A DNA stretch of 42,343 nucleotides from Microbacterium sp. T32 (GTDB taxonomy: Bacteria; Actinomycetota; Actinomycetes; Actinomycetales; Microbacteriaceae). Position 1 is the first letter of the stretch, and the number at the start of each line of letters is the position of its first letter. Shown in pieces: positions 1 through 7,827 of the stretch. The stretch lies in contig NZ_LQQP01000078.1 in NCBI RefSeq assembly GCF_001619615.1, forward strand, positions 1 to 42,343. The letters are read 5' to 3'. The translations under genes and the position numbers were made by a program. The notes beneath the pieces are model-generated. The model ran no database searches and was not told the origin of the DNA. It worked only from the letters and a program-made list of their open reading frames with translations.

Positions 1-110
1 GGCCGACCCGCGGCGCGGACGGGCGCTCGCCGAGGGGCGGGGGGGGTGGGAATGGGCCGGCCCCCGGCCCGGACGGGCGCACGCCGGGGGCCGGGGCGAA
101 GGGGGTGGGC
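1..110. repeat. G-rich intergenic stretch with a degenerate duplication
   Basis: No gene is supported here. The stretch lies just beyond the stop codon of the minus-strand hydrolase and is extremely G-rich on the plus strand. A roughly 19-base element around 14-32 recurs around 68-86 (core CGGACGGGCGCNCGCCG), and each copy is followed by a G-run ending in GTGGG. It looks like an old, diverged 54-bp tandem duplication. The left edge of the window cuts off anything further. Confidence 0.5.
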
Positions 111-923
111 TCAGCTCTGCGCGCGTGCGGGCTGGAGCGCGTCGACGACCACGCGCGCGAAGCCGGCGGGGTCCGACAGGTGCGCGAAGTGGTCGGCGCC
201 GTCGATGTCGGTGATCCCGGCGCCGGGGATGATGCCGGCGAGGTCGTGCGCCGACTGGTACAGGAACGACGTCGTCGCGGTGCCCGCGATGAGGTGGGTC
301 GGGTCGTGGATCTCGGCGTATCCCAAGAGGTCGTCGCCGAGCGCGTCGATTTCCCCCAGCTCGCGCACCCAGGTGGGCGTCAGGGGCACGCTGGCGCCCC
401 ACAGGGGCGTCTCGCGGATGAACGGGATGGCCTCGGCGGGCACGCGCACGAAGTTGACGAGCGCGTACTCCAGCGCACCGTCGAGGTCGCCGGCATCCAC
501 GAGCTCCCGGTATCCGGCCAGGCGCTCGCCCGCGACGGGTCCCTGGACGGCCAGAGGAGGCTCGTAGGCGATCAGGGTGCCGCCGGAGAGGCCGTGTCGC
601 CGCGCGTAGGCGAGCGTCGCGAGGGCGCCGAACGAGTGGCCGAGGAGGTGCGCGCCGGGGCCGGCGACCGCCATCATCGCGGCGATGTCGGCGACCTCGG
701 TGTCGAGCGAGTAGTCCGCGGTGTCGCCGCTGCCGCCGCGCCCGCGACGGTCGTGGACGTAGAGGGTGACGTGCTCGGCGAGCGCCTCGCTCGCGGGGAG
801 CCACTGCTCCTTCGTGGCGATGCTGCCGTGGGTCACGACGAGGGCGGGGCCGCTTCCACGGCGGAAGTAGGCGATGGGGGTGCCGTCGGCCGAGGTGGTG
901 TGCGCGTGTTCGATGTCGGACAT
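111..923 (-). CDS. alpha/beta-fold hydrolase next to the gentisate operon
   Basis: A 270-residue alpha/beta hydrolase. The nucleophile elbow GHSFG near residue 95 and the C-terminal DHFAH histidine are clear, and the YVHDRRGRGGS strand/loop is typical of the fold. The position where the family usually carries the acid (G..D after strand 6/7) reads GTATTS, so the third member of the triad is not where expected. Start: ATG at 923 with AAGGAGG seven bases upstream; longer in-frame extensions lack a ribosome site. It is transcribed away from the gentisate dioxygenase operon and shares its control region. Inference: it may hydrolyse gentisyl-CoA or another ester/thioester of the salicylate route, because no other thioesterase is present. 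A generic esterase is equally possible. Confidence 0.82.
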   Translation of the reverse strand: MSDIEHAHTTSADGTPIAYFRRGSGPALVVTHGSIATKEQWLPASEALAEHVTLYVHDRRGRGGSGDTADYSLDTEVADIAAMMAVAGPGAHLLGHSFGALATLAYARRHGLSGGTLIAYEPPLAVQGPVAGERLAGYRELVDAGDLDGALEYALVNFVRVPAEAIPFIRETPLWGASVPLTPTWVRELGEIDALGDDLLGYAEIHDPTHLIAGTATTSFLYQSAHDLAGIIPGAGITDIDGADHFAHLSDPAGFARVVVDALQPARAQS

Positions 924-1016
924 CTTCTGCCTCCTTGCAGAATCGCGTCGGGTGCCCGCCGGGGGATTCGGGGGCCGGGGCGTCGGACGCTCCGTGCGGC
1001 ACATCGTGTAACAGAT

Positions 1017-1031
1017 TTGCGTCTGACGCAA
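1017..1031. promoter_or_regulatory. perfect 7-1-7 inverted repeat between divergent genes
   Basis: TTGCGTC-T-GACGCAA is an exact dyad in the 215-bp gap between the alpha/beta hydrolase and the gentisate dioxygenase. It lies close to GTGTAACAGATTT (1006-1018), a near copy of the putative operator at 1068-1080. Its symmetry fits a dimeric repressor site; which regulator uses it is unknown. Confidence 0.5.
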
Positions 1032-1064
1032 GAGGAATGTTTCACAAAGATCCCGGCATCCAAT

Positions 1065-1089
1065 CATGTGTAACGAATTTCTGTTGCAA
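1065..1089 (+). promoter_or_regulatory. putative PaaX-type operator upstream of gentisate dioxygenase
   Basis: CATGTGTAACGAA (1065-1077) is repeated base for base on the opposite strand at 7796-7808, between the hydroxylase and the PaaX-family regulator. Both copies are followed by GTTGCA (5 bp later here, 8 bp later there). A 13-mer shared exactly by just the two control regions of one pathway is unlikely by chance. The link to the local PaaX-like protein is inference. Confidence 0.55.
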
Positions 1090-1138
1090 GACGCGCGAAA
1101 GTAACGCAATCTGGGATTGCCACGATCGAGGAGGACCG

Positions 1139-2239
1139 ATGAGCACGCAGACCACGCCGGTCGAGAACGCGATGCAGCCCGAGGACAGCCCGGAGCTCCG
1201 CGCCCTGTACCGGGGATTCGAGGAGCAGCATCTCATCCCGCTCTGGACGCAACTTGACGACCTGATGCCGCAGACCCCGCAGCCCAAGGCGGTGCCGTGG
1301 GTGTGGCGCTGGAACGCCCTGCAGCCGCTCGCAGAGCGCGCCGGCGATCTGATCCCGGTGGGGCGTGGGGGAGAACGCCGCGCCATCGGCCTCGCCAACC
1401 CCGGCCTGGGCGGGCGCGCATACATCTCGCCGACGCTGTGGGCCGCCATCCAGCAGCTCGGGCCGCGCGAAACCGCGCCCGAGCACCGGCACTCCCAGAA
1501 CGCCTTCCGTTTCGTGACATCCGGTGAAGGAGTCTGGACGGTCGTCAACGGCGACCCCGTGCGCATGAGCCGCGGCGACTTCCTGCTCACGCCCGGCTGG
1601 AACTTCCACGGCCACCACAACGAGACCGACCAGTCCATGACCTGGATCGACGGCCTCGACATCCCCTTCGCCTACCAGATGGACACCGGGTTCTTCGAGT
1701 TCGGTGCCGAACGCGTCACCGACGAGGCGACACCGAACTTCTCTCGCTCGGAGCGCCTCTGGGCCCACCCCGGCCTTCTTCCCCTCGCCGGGCTGCGTCG
1801 GACCGTGTCGAGCCCCATCGGCGCGTACCGGTGGGAGCACACCGACGCCGCGCTCACCGATCAGCTGCTCCTGGAGGCGGAGGGGATGCCGGCCACGGTC
1901 GGCCCCGGCCACGCCGCCGTACGTTTCGCCAACCCGACGACCGGCGGCGACGTCATGCCGACCATCCGCGCTCAATTCCACCGCTTCCGCGAGGGCGCGA
2001 GTACGCCCGTCCGGCAGGAGGTCGGATCGAACGTCTACCAGGTGTTCGAGGGATCGGGACGCGTGCTGCTGGGCCACACCGAGCACGCGGTCGAGCACGG
2101 CGACATCTTCGTCGTGCCGAGCTGGTGCCGCTTCCGGGTGCAGGCCGAGACGCGCCTGGACCTGTTCCATTTCAGCGACACCCCGATCTTCGAGGGCCTG
2201 GGGCTGTACCGCGAGCTCGAAGAGGAGACCGACCGATGA
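1139..2239 (+). CDS. gentisate 1,2-dioxygenase
   Basis: A 366-residue bicupin dioxygenase, the usual length for the family. It opens gentisate (2,5-dihydroxybenzoate) between C1 and C2 to maleylpyruvate with Fe(II) and O2. The N-terminal cupin carries the HRH pair (about 116 and 118) and a further histidine near 157 in the WNFHGHH stretch, matching the family's iron triad. The C-terminal cupin (about 260-350) lacks such a set, as is normal. Start: ATG at 1139 preceded by GAGGAGGACCG. Its stop overlaps the next gene's start (ATGA), so it leads a three-gene operon with the hydrolase and isomerase that consume its product. Some relatives also attack salicylate or 1-hydroxy-2-naphthoate; the neighbours favour gentisate. 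Confidence 0.93.
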   Translation: MSTQTTPVENAMQPEDSPELRALYRGFEEQHLIPLWTQLDDLMPQTPQPKAVPWVWRWNALQPLAERAGDLIPVGRGGERRAIGLANPGLGGRAYISPTLWAAIQQLGPRETAPEHRHSQNAFRFVTSGEGVWTVVNGDPVRMSRGDFLLTPGWNFHGHHNETDQSMTWIDGLDIPFAYQMDTGFFEFGAERVTDEATPNFSRSERLWAHPGLLPLAGLRRTVSSPIGAYRWEHTDAALTDQLLLEAEGMPATVGPGHAAVRFANPTTGGDVMPTIRAQFHRFREGASTPVRQEVGSNVYQVFEGSGRVLLGHTEHAVEHGDIFVVPSWCRFRVQAETRLDLFHFSDTPIFEGLGLYRELEEETDR

Positions 2240-3060
2240 AGCTGTGCACCATCCACTGGCGAGAGTCCACCGCCGCCGCGCGGGTGGAGGGAGACCACGT
2301 CGTCGTGCTCGAGGAGCACGCGGACGTCGGCGCTCTGCTCCGCGCGGGCGACGTCGAGGCGACCGCCGAGGTCGACGGGCCCACGATCGCCCTCGACGAG
2401 GTGCGGTTCGCGCCGGTCGTGCTCGCGCCGAGCAAGATCGTGTGCGTCGGTCTGAACTACCGCGCGCACATCCTCGAGATGAAGCGCGACCTGCCCGAGT
2501 ACCCCGTGCTCTTCGCGAAGTTCCCCGACACCCTCGCCGCGGCGGGCGAAGATCTCCCGCTTCCCCCGGAGAGCCCCGAGATCGACTGGGAGGGCGAGCT
2601 CGCGATCGTCATCGGCACCGCCGTGCGCCGCGCGGACGCCGGGCAGGCGGCCGCCGCCATCGCCGGCTACACGATCGCCAACGACGTCTCGATGCGCGAC
2701 TGGCAGTTCCGCACGCGCGAATGGCTGCAGGGCAAGGTCTGGGAGCGGTCGACGCCGCTCGGGCCCGTGCTCGCCACCGCCGACGAGATCCCCTCCGACG
2801 CCCGGATGCGGACGGTCGTGGACGGAGTCCTCAAGCAGAACGGCGACATCCACGATCTCGTCCACGGGCCGGTCGACCTCGTCCGGTACATCTCGACCGT
2901 GACGACGCTCCGACCCGGCGACGTCATCCTCACCGGCACCCCCGGCGGGGTGGGACACGCGCGCGAACCCCAGGAGTACCTGGCATCCGGGAGCGTGGTC
3001 GAGGTCACGATCGACGGCATCGGAACCCTCGTCAACCGCTTCGTCGCGGAGGAGCCGTGA
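2236..3060 (+). CDS. fumarylpyruvate hydrolase (FAH family)
   Basis: A 274-residue fumarylacetoacetate hydrolase-family protein. The core begins near VCVGLNYRAH (about 70-78). Metal ligands are visible as DWEGE (E119, E121) and the aspartate in GYTIANDVS (about 150), and TGTPGGVGH near the C-terminus is the usual active-site loop. In the gentisate pathway this family splits fumarylpyruvate to fumarate and pyruvate, and position between the dioxygenase and isomerase supports that role over acylpyruvate hydrolases of other routes. Start: ATG at 2236 overlaps the previous stop by four bases, and the gene's own stop overlaps the next start, so translation is probably coupled. Confidence 0.9.
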   Translation: MKLCTIHWRESTAAARVEGDHVVVLEEHADVGALLRAGDVEATAEVDGPTIALDEVRFAPVVLAPSKIVCVGLNYRAHILEMKRDLPEYPVLFAKFPDTLAAAGEDLPLPPESPEIDWEGELAIVIGTAVRRADAGQAAAAIAGYTIANDVSMRDWQFRTREWLQGKVWERSTPLGPVLATADEIPSDARMRTVVDGVLKQNGDIHDLVHGPVDLVRYISTVTTLRPGDVILTGTPGGVGHAREPQEYLASGSVVEVTIDGIGTLVNRFVAEEP

Positions 3061-3842
3061 ACGCCGAGACGCTGGGCCCCGAGGAGCGGGCCCTGCGCGA
3101 GCGTCAGGGCGCCGGCGCGCGCTACGACGCTCCGGCCGCACCTCACGCGCACCTCGACCTCGCGCGCCGGGGGACGGCGTACTTCGCGCGGCGGCTCGGC
3201 GAACTCGACGACGACGACATGGACGCGCCGAGCCTCCTGCCCGGGTGGTCGCGACGCCACCTCCTGGCGCACGTGGGCTACAACGCGCGCGCGGTCGCCC
3301 GGCTCGTCGAGTGGGCCCGCACGGGTGTGGAGACCCCGATGTACGCCTCCGACACCCAGCGGTGGGACGAGATCGTCCTCGGGTCGACCCTGCCCGCACG
3401 GGCGCTGCGGCACCTCGTCGAACACGCCGCGGTCCACCTGAACGTCGAGTGGCGCGACCTGACCGACGCGCAGTGGGATGCCACGGTCGTCACCGCGCAG
3501 GGGCGCACGGTGCCCGCGCGGGAGACGGCGTGGATGCGAGCCAAAGAGGTGTGGGTGCACGCCGTCGACCTCGACAACGGCGGCTCCTTCCTCGACTTCC
3601 CGACCGAGATGGTCGACGAGATCATCGCCGACGTCTTCCGCGCCTGGACGCGGCGCGGCGAGCCCGGTGCGGTGGTGCTGCGCGCGACCGACCGCGACCT
3701 CGGGGTCGCCGCGTACGGCGAGGGCGGGCCGACGGTCGAGGGCGCCACGCCCGACCTCGCGCGTTGGATCGCGGGCCGCGGCGCTCGCCGCCTGCGGGTC
3801 GTGGGCGGCGGCGACCTGCCCGTGATCGCGCGCTGGTTCTGA
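3057..3842 (+). CDS. maleylpyruvate isomerase, mycothiol-dependent
   Basis: A 261-residue protein of the DinB-like/MDMPI family. It converts maleylpyruvate to fumarylpyruvate with mycothiol as cofactor, the actinobacterial counterpart of the glutathione enzyme. Metal ligands fit H72 (RRHLLAHVGYNAR) and E164/H168 (AKEVWVHAVDL). The N-terminal helical bundle is followed by a C-terminal sterol-carrier-like domain (about 185-261). It starts with GTG at 3057 overlapping the previous stop (GTGA). It completes the ring-cleavage module and implies that the host makes mycothiol. Confidence 0.9.
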   Translation: MNAETLGPEERALRERQGAGARYDAPAAPHAHLDLARRGTAYFARRLGELDDDDMDAPSLLPGWSRRHLLAHVGYNARAVARLVEWARTGVETPMYASDTQRWDEIVLGSTLPARALRHLVEHAAVHLNVEWRDLTDAQWDATVVTAQGRTVPARETAWMRAKEVWVHAVDLDNGGSFLDFPTEMVDEIIADVFRAWTRRGEPGAVVLRATDRDLGVAAYGEGGPTVEGATPDLARWIAGRGARRLRVVGGGDLPVIARWF

Positions 3843-3854
3843 CGCGGGCGCCGC

Positions 3855-3996
3855 TCATCCGCCCGGGACGGGCGGCAGTTCCACCACACGTCCGAGCGGG
3901 GTGTAGTGCGGGCAGGCGAGGCGTCTCATCCGCCCGGGACGGGCGGCAGCTCCATCACGCGCCCGAGCGGGGTGTACCGCGGGCCGGCGAGCCGTC
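3855..3996. repeat. 71-bp imperfect tandem duplication of a gene 3' end
   Basis: Positions 3855-3925 and 3926-3996 are adjacent copies of one 71-bp unit with about eight mismatches. The second contains the last codons and stop of the flavin reductase-like gene. The first lies beyond that stop and still encodes a similar peptide tail (...TPLGRVVELPPVPGG, stop) in another frame of the minus strand. Both copies end in the same stop codon, so the duplication swallowed the gene terminus without changing the protein. Confidence 0.85.
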
Positions 3997-4537
3997 CGAT
4001 CGGGCGCAGCAGCTCGGTGTCGATGCTCGCGGCGCCCGTCGATCCGACGCGCACGATGTCGTCGCGGATCGACCACGCCACCACGGTCCCCACCACGAAC
4101 TCGCCCCCTGTGGGGCTGAACGCGGTCGTCGAGTGGTAGCGGCACTCCATCCGCACGGGCGCGTCCGCGAGCCCCGGTATGCCGATCACCCGCGAGTCCT
4201 CGAGCGCGAGGCCCAGGTGCTCGGCTTCGCCGACGTCCGGTGGCATCCCTTCCGAACTGGCGTGGAGGGAGGCGAGCATCGACTCGTCGGCGATGTTGAC
4301 GACGTACTCGCCGTACGCCTCGATGTTGCGGATCGTGTCCTTGCGGCCGTGCGCGCGGCGGTTCACGGTGAATCCGAGCATCGCGGGATGCTGACTCACC
4401 CACGTGAACGAGCTGAAGGGCGCCAGGTTCACCGGGTCCCGCCCGCTCGTGACCCACGCGATCGGGCGGGGGACGACCGACCCGACGAGCAGACGGTACG
4501 TATCGGCGGGGGAGAGGCCGGCGGCGTCGATGAACAT
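3926..4537 (-). CDS. flavin reductase-like FMN-binding protein
   Basis: A 203-residue protein of the flavin reductase-like (DIM6/NTAB-type) family. Typical signatures are PRPIAWVTS (about 24-32), VNLAPFSSFTWVSQHPAMLGFTVNRR (about 36-62) and KDTIRNIEAYGEYVVNI (about 66-82), which form the split-barrel FMN site. Start: ATG at 4537 with GAGGAG upstream. It is the last gene of the hydroxylase-ligase operon, 20 bp after the ligase. It may supply reduced flavin, but the hydroxylase belongs to a normally NAD(P)H-driven single-component class, so its partner is uncertain. Its 3' end has been tandemly duplicated. Confidence 0.82.
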   Translation of the reverse strand: MFIDAAGLSPADTYRLLVGSVVPRPIAWVTSGRDPVNLAPFSSFTWVSQHPAMLGFTVNRRAHGRKDTIRNIEAYGEYVVNIADESMLASLHASSEGMPPDVGEAEHLGLALEDSRVIGIPGLADAPVRMECRYHSTTAFSPTGGEFVVGTVVAWSIRDDIVRVGSTGAASIDTELLRPIGRLAGPRYTPLGRVMELPPVPGG

Positions 4538-4557
4538 GGGTCTCCTCGATCCGGGCG

Positions 4558-6216
4558 TCAGCCCCGGGCGTGTTCGCTCGCGAGCAGCTCGCGCAGCGCC
4601 TTCTTGTCGATCTTGCCGACTTTGGTCAGCGGCAGTTCGGCGACGGTCTCGAGGCGCTCGGGGCGTTTGAAGGCCGCGACCCCCGAGGCGTCGAAGTGCG
4701 CGCGGACGGTGGCGAGGTCGAGTTCGTACCCGTCGTGCAGCACGGCGAACAGGCACACGGTCTCGCCGAGGGTCGCGTGCGGCATCGCCACCGCGGCCGC
4801 GAGCCGCACCGAGGGGAGCCGATAGACCAGGTTCTCCACCTCCTCGGCGGAGATGTTCTCGCCGCCGCGGTTGATCATGTCCTTGCTGCGGCCCTCGACG
4901 ACGAGGTTCCCGTCGGGGCGCAGACGCACGATGTCCCCCGTGATGTAGAAGCCGTCGGGTGTGAACGAGCGGGCGTTCGCCTCGGGCGCGTCATAGTAGC
5001 CGCGCGGCGTGTACGGCCCCCGGGTGAGGAGAACGCCGGGGGTGCCGTCCGGGACGGCGGTCCCGGTGGCCTCGTCGACCACCCTCAGCTCGTCGGAGGT
5101 CGACACCGGGCGTCCCTGCGTCGCGACGATCGCCTCCACGGGGTCGTCGAGCCGCGTGACGTTGATGAGGCCCTCCGCCATGCCGAACACCTGCTGCAGC
5201 GTTCCGGGCAGCTCCTCGACCGCTCGCCGGGCCAGCTCGTCGGCCAGCCGCGCGCCGCCCACTTGCAGCACGCGCAGGGTGTGGAGTGCGTCGGTGCCGA
5301 CCGCGGCGCCGTGGTCGAGCCACGACGCCACGACGGCCGGCACCGCGGCCGTGTGGGTGACGCCGTAGCGCTGGATCGCCGCGAACGCGCGCTCCGGACG
5401 CGGGGAGCCGAGCGGCACCACCGTGCCCCGGGCGAACAGGGTGCCCAGGATGCCGGGGCACGCGAGCGGGAAGTTGTGGCCCATCGGCAGCGTCGCCAGG
5501 TACACCGTGTCGGCGTCGACGCCCGCGGTCGCCGAGGTCAGCAGCACGTTGCAGACGTAGTCGTCGTGCGTGCGCGCGATGAGCTTCGGCAGTCCCGTGG
5601 TGCCCCCGGAGAGCAGGAACACGGCGACGGAGGAGGCATCCACGGGCGGGAGCGCGACGCCGCGGGTCGCCGCGTCCGACGGGGCGCACAGCGGGGCGAG
5701 GTGCTCGACGTCGTCGGGGAGCGCGCGGTCGTCGTCGGCCTGGATGAGCACGTGGCGGAGCGTCGGACTCTCCGCGCGCAGCGCGCACGACAGGTTCCGG
5801 TGGTCGAAGTCGCGCAGCGCGTCGGGGCTCACGAGCGCCACGGCCTCGGACGCCTCGATCAGGTGCCGCAGCTCGTGCTCGCGGTGGGCGGGCAGCGCCA
5901 TGACCGGCACGATCCCCGCGCGGAGGCACCCGAGCGTGAGCACGACGAACGTCCAGTGGTTCGGCAGCTGCACGACGATCCGGTCGTCGGGGGCGATCCC
6001 GAGGGCGAGGAGCCGCGCGGCGCACGCGTCGACGCGGTCGGCCAGCTCCGCATAGGTGAGGGTCGTGTCGCCGTCGGCCACGGCGACACGGTCGGCGTGG
6101 GTCCAGGCGGACTCGACGAAGACGTCGCCGATCGCGCGGCCCCGCCACAGTCCGTCCGAGCGGTAGCGCTCCGCGACCTCGGCCGGCCAGGGGGTGAGTC
6201 CGTCCGCGGTGTTCAT
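4558..6216 (-). CDS. salicylate/aryl-acid AMP or CoA ligase (DhbE/EntE-like)
   Basis: A 552-residue ANL-superfamily adenylating enzyme. The phosphate loop LSGGTTGLPK (about 202-211) and following RTHDDY match 2,3-dihydroxybenzoate/salicylate-AMP ligases. Also visible are the GMAEG core motif, YITGD, RSKDMINRGGENIS and the catalytic lysine in VGKIDKK (about 535). No aryl-carrier or siderophore genes are near; the neighbours are a salicylyl-CoA hydroxylase and gentisate enzymes, so activation of salicylate for CoA-dependent degradation is the best reading. In the pathway described for Streptomyces sp. WA46 an AMP-ligase and a CoA-ligase act in turn; only one ligase is seen here. The start overlaps the hydroxylase stop (ATGA). 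Confidence 0.87.
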   Translation of the reverse strand: MNTADGLTPWPAEVAERYRSDGLWRGRAIGDVFVESAWTHADRVAVADGDTTLTYAELADRVDACAARLLALGIAPDDRIVVQLPNHWTFVVLTLGCLRAGIVPVMALPAHREHELRHLIEASEAVALVSPDALRDFDHRNLSCALRAESPTLRHVLIQADDDRALPDDVEHLAPLCAPSDAATRGVALPPVDASSVAVFLLSGGTTGLPKLIARTHDDYVCNVLLTSATAGVDADTVYLATLPMGHNFPLACPGILGTLFARGTVVPLGSPRPERAFAAIQRYGVTHTAAVPAVVASWLDHGAAVGTDALHTLRVLQVGGARLADELARRAVEELPGTLQQVFGMAEGLINVTRLDDPVEAIVATQGRPVSTSDELRVVDEATGTAVPDGTPGVLLTRGPYTPRGYYDAPEANARSFTPDGFYITGDIVRLRPDGNLVVEGRSKDMINRGGENISAEEVENLVYRLPSVRLAAAVAMPHATLGETVCLFAVLHDGYELDLATVRAHFDASGVAAFKRPERLETVAELPLTKVGKIDKKALRELLASEHARG

Positions 6217-7718
6217 CGGAGCACCGCGTCGGCACGGCCGGACAGCACGAGCGTCATCGCGCGATCCTCGTCGCAGTCGGGCTCGTCGATGATCGCTGCC
6301 ACGCCGTGGCGCAGACGGGCCGCCTCGGCGGCCAGCTGGCGTTCGAGCGGGGTTCCGCCGGTGATCAGCACGGTCGTGGCATCCGCGTGGCTCGCGAGCG
6401 CGTCGCGGACCGCGGAATCGGGATGGATGCCGCTCCCCACCGCGACCGTGACGGCCGACGGCAGGTGGTCGCGGTCGAGCACGCGGCGGTCGAGGAGCAC
6501 GCGGGCCCCGGGCCCCCGCACCGGGGACTCGAGTGGCGGTGCGCCGTGGCGTCGCTGCCACTGATCGAGCGCACGCCGCACCGCCTCGGGGTCGCGGCGG
6601 GCGATCTTGGCGGCCGGCAGCGCCCGGGAGAAGAAGTGGAAGCCGAACTGCCACGGCTCGAAGGCGTGGAAGTAGGTGCCGAAGTTCTCCCACCACGACA
6701 GGCTCGGACCGGCCGCGCCCTGGATGCGGGCCACCTGCGGCTGGCGCACGGCCTCGTACCCCGTGAAGGCGGCCTCGGTGTCGTCGGGGTGCGCGGCGAG
6801 CGCCTCGGAGAGCGCGATCGCGTCCTCGAGGGCCATCTTGGTGCCGCTGCCCACGGAGAAGTGCGCGGTGTGCACGGCGTCGCCGAGCAGCGCGACGTTG
6901 CCGTGGTGCCACCGGCGGGCGCGGATGGTCCGGAAGTTGCCCCAGCGCGAGTTGTTGCCGATGAGCTGCGCACCCCCGATGAGCGGGGCGAACAGTTCCT
7001 CCAGGCGCCGCTGGCTGTGCTCGTCGCTGGGCCCGGGGGGAGTGGCGGCGTCGAAGCCGTCGAGTCCCGCGGCCCGCCACGTGTCCTCGTCGGTCTCGAC
7101 GATGAAGGTCGAGAGCCCGCCGCCGATCGGGTACGCATGGGCGGCGAACACGCCGCTCACGTCGCCGGGGAGAGTGTCGTCGTACGTGTGGAGGAAGGTG
7201 AGGCCGTCGAAGACGGCGTCTGTGGCGAACCAGATGAACTTGGCCGTGGCGATGTCGTAGGTCACGCCCAGCGTGTCGTCTCCGATGGCGGCACGGGTCT
7301 GGGAGTTCGCGCCGTCCGCGGCGACGATCACGTCGTAGTCGGCCAGGTCGTCGAGGACGCGGGCGTCCGAGAAATGCAGGTGCGCACCGGCATCCGCCGC
7401 CCGCGCCTGGAGGGCCGCGAGCAGGTCCTTGCGCAGCACCGCGCCCATGCCGTTGCCGCGGAACGACAGGCTCTCTCCCTTGAGGCGCACCTCGATAGCG
7501 TCCCACCGCACGCCGGAGGCGTCGAGCGTCTCACGCAGGGCCGAGTCCGCGGCATCCACGCCGTTCTGCGTCGCGTCCGAGAACACGACGCCGAATCCGA
7601 AGGCCTCGTCCGGGCGGTTGCGTTCGAACAGGTCGACGTGGGCGCCGGGGATGTTCCGGGCCGCCAGTGCGGCGAACAGCAGCCCGCCGGGGCCGCCGCC
7701 GAGGACAGCGATGCGCAT
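6213..7718 (-). CDS. salicylyl-CoA 5-hydroxylase-type FAD monooxygenase with short tail
   Basis: A 501-residue flavoprotein. The FAD dinucleotide motif GGGPGG is at 7-12, the DG motif ADGANSQTR near 134, and the second FAD motif GDAVHTAHFSVGSGTKMALEDA at about 279-300, a signature of 2-aminobenzoyl-CoA/salicylyl-CoA monooxygenases. It should add the 5-hydroxyl that turns salicylyl-CoA into gentisyl-CoA. Full bifunctional relatives carry a C-terminal Old Yellow Enzyme barrel. Here the region after about 400 is only 100 residues, and its end (GVAAII...GRADAVLR) resembles the last strand and helix of such a barrel, suggesting internal deletion. Start: ATG at 7718 after AAGGAGG. First gene of the operon. 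Confidence 0.85.
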   Translation of the reverse strand: MRIAVLGGGPGGLLFAALAARNIPGAHVDLFERNRPDEAFGFGVVFSDATQNGVDAADSALRETLDASGVRWDAIEVRLKGESLSFRGNGMGAVLRKDLLAALQARAADAGAHLHFSDARVLDDLADYDVIVAADGANSQTRAAIGDDTLGVTYDIATAKFIWFATDAVFDGLTFLHTYDDTLPGDVSGVFAAHAYPIGGGLSTFIVETDEDTWRAAGLDGFDAATPPGPSDEHSQRRLEELFAPLIGGAQLIGNNSRWGNFRTIRARRWHHGNVALLGDAVHTAHFSVGSGTKMALEDAIALSEALAAHPDDTEAAFTGYEAVRQPQVARIQGAAGPSLSWWENFGTYFHAFEPWQFGFHFFSRALPAAKIARRDPEAVRRALDQWQRRHGAPPLESPVRGPGARVLLDRRVLDRDHLPSAVTVAVGSGIHPDSAVRDALASHADATTVLITGGTPLERQLAAEAARLRHGVAAIIDEPDCDEDRAMTLVLSGRADAVLR

Positions 7719-7780
7719 ATCAGCCTCCTTGCTGAAGTCGTCGTCCCAGGGGGGACGTCACGAGTATGCAACATAATCAC

Positions 7781-7808
7781 GTGCAACGCCAAAACTTCGT
7801 TACACATG
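7781..7808 (-). promoter_or_regulatory. putative PaaX-type operator between hydroxylase and regulator
   Basis: On the minus strand CATGTGTAACGAA (7808 to 7796) is followed after 8 bp by GTTGCA. The same 13-mer lies upstream of the gentisate dioxygenase (1065-1077). It sits just upstream of the regulator's own -10 box, so one site could control both the regulator and the hydroxylase operon. Confidence 0.55.
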
Positions 7809-7815
7809 GGTCCGG

Positions 7816-7821
7816 TAACGT
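7816..7821 (+). promoter_or_regulatory. -10 box TAACGT, leaderless start of PaaX-like regulator
   Basis: TAACGT ends exactly 6 bp before the ATG at 7828, and no purine-rich ribosome site is present. Transcription would therefore begin at or next to the start codon. Confidence 0.6.
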
Positions 7822-7827
7822 TCTCGC

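Noticed and set aside
3855..4457. Separate gene ending in the outer repeat copy
   Set aside because: The frame is the flavin reductase-like gene read out of frame; only the duplicated tail looks like protein.
4558..6216. Ligase as part of a siderophore cluster
   Set aside because: No aryl-carrier, NRPS, isochorismate or siderophore transport genes are nearby, and the operon partners are salicylyl-CoA and gentisate enzymes.
4558..7506. A 982-codon minus-strand frame running through ligase and hydroxylase
   Set aside because: Only its downstream part is real (the ligase from 6216). Upstream it reads the hydroxylase in the wrong frame as arginine-rich sequence; the ATGA overlap at 6213-6216 is a normal operon junction, not a fusion.
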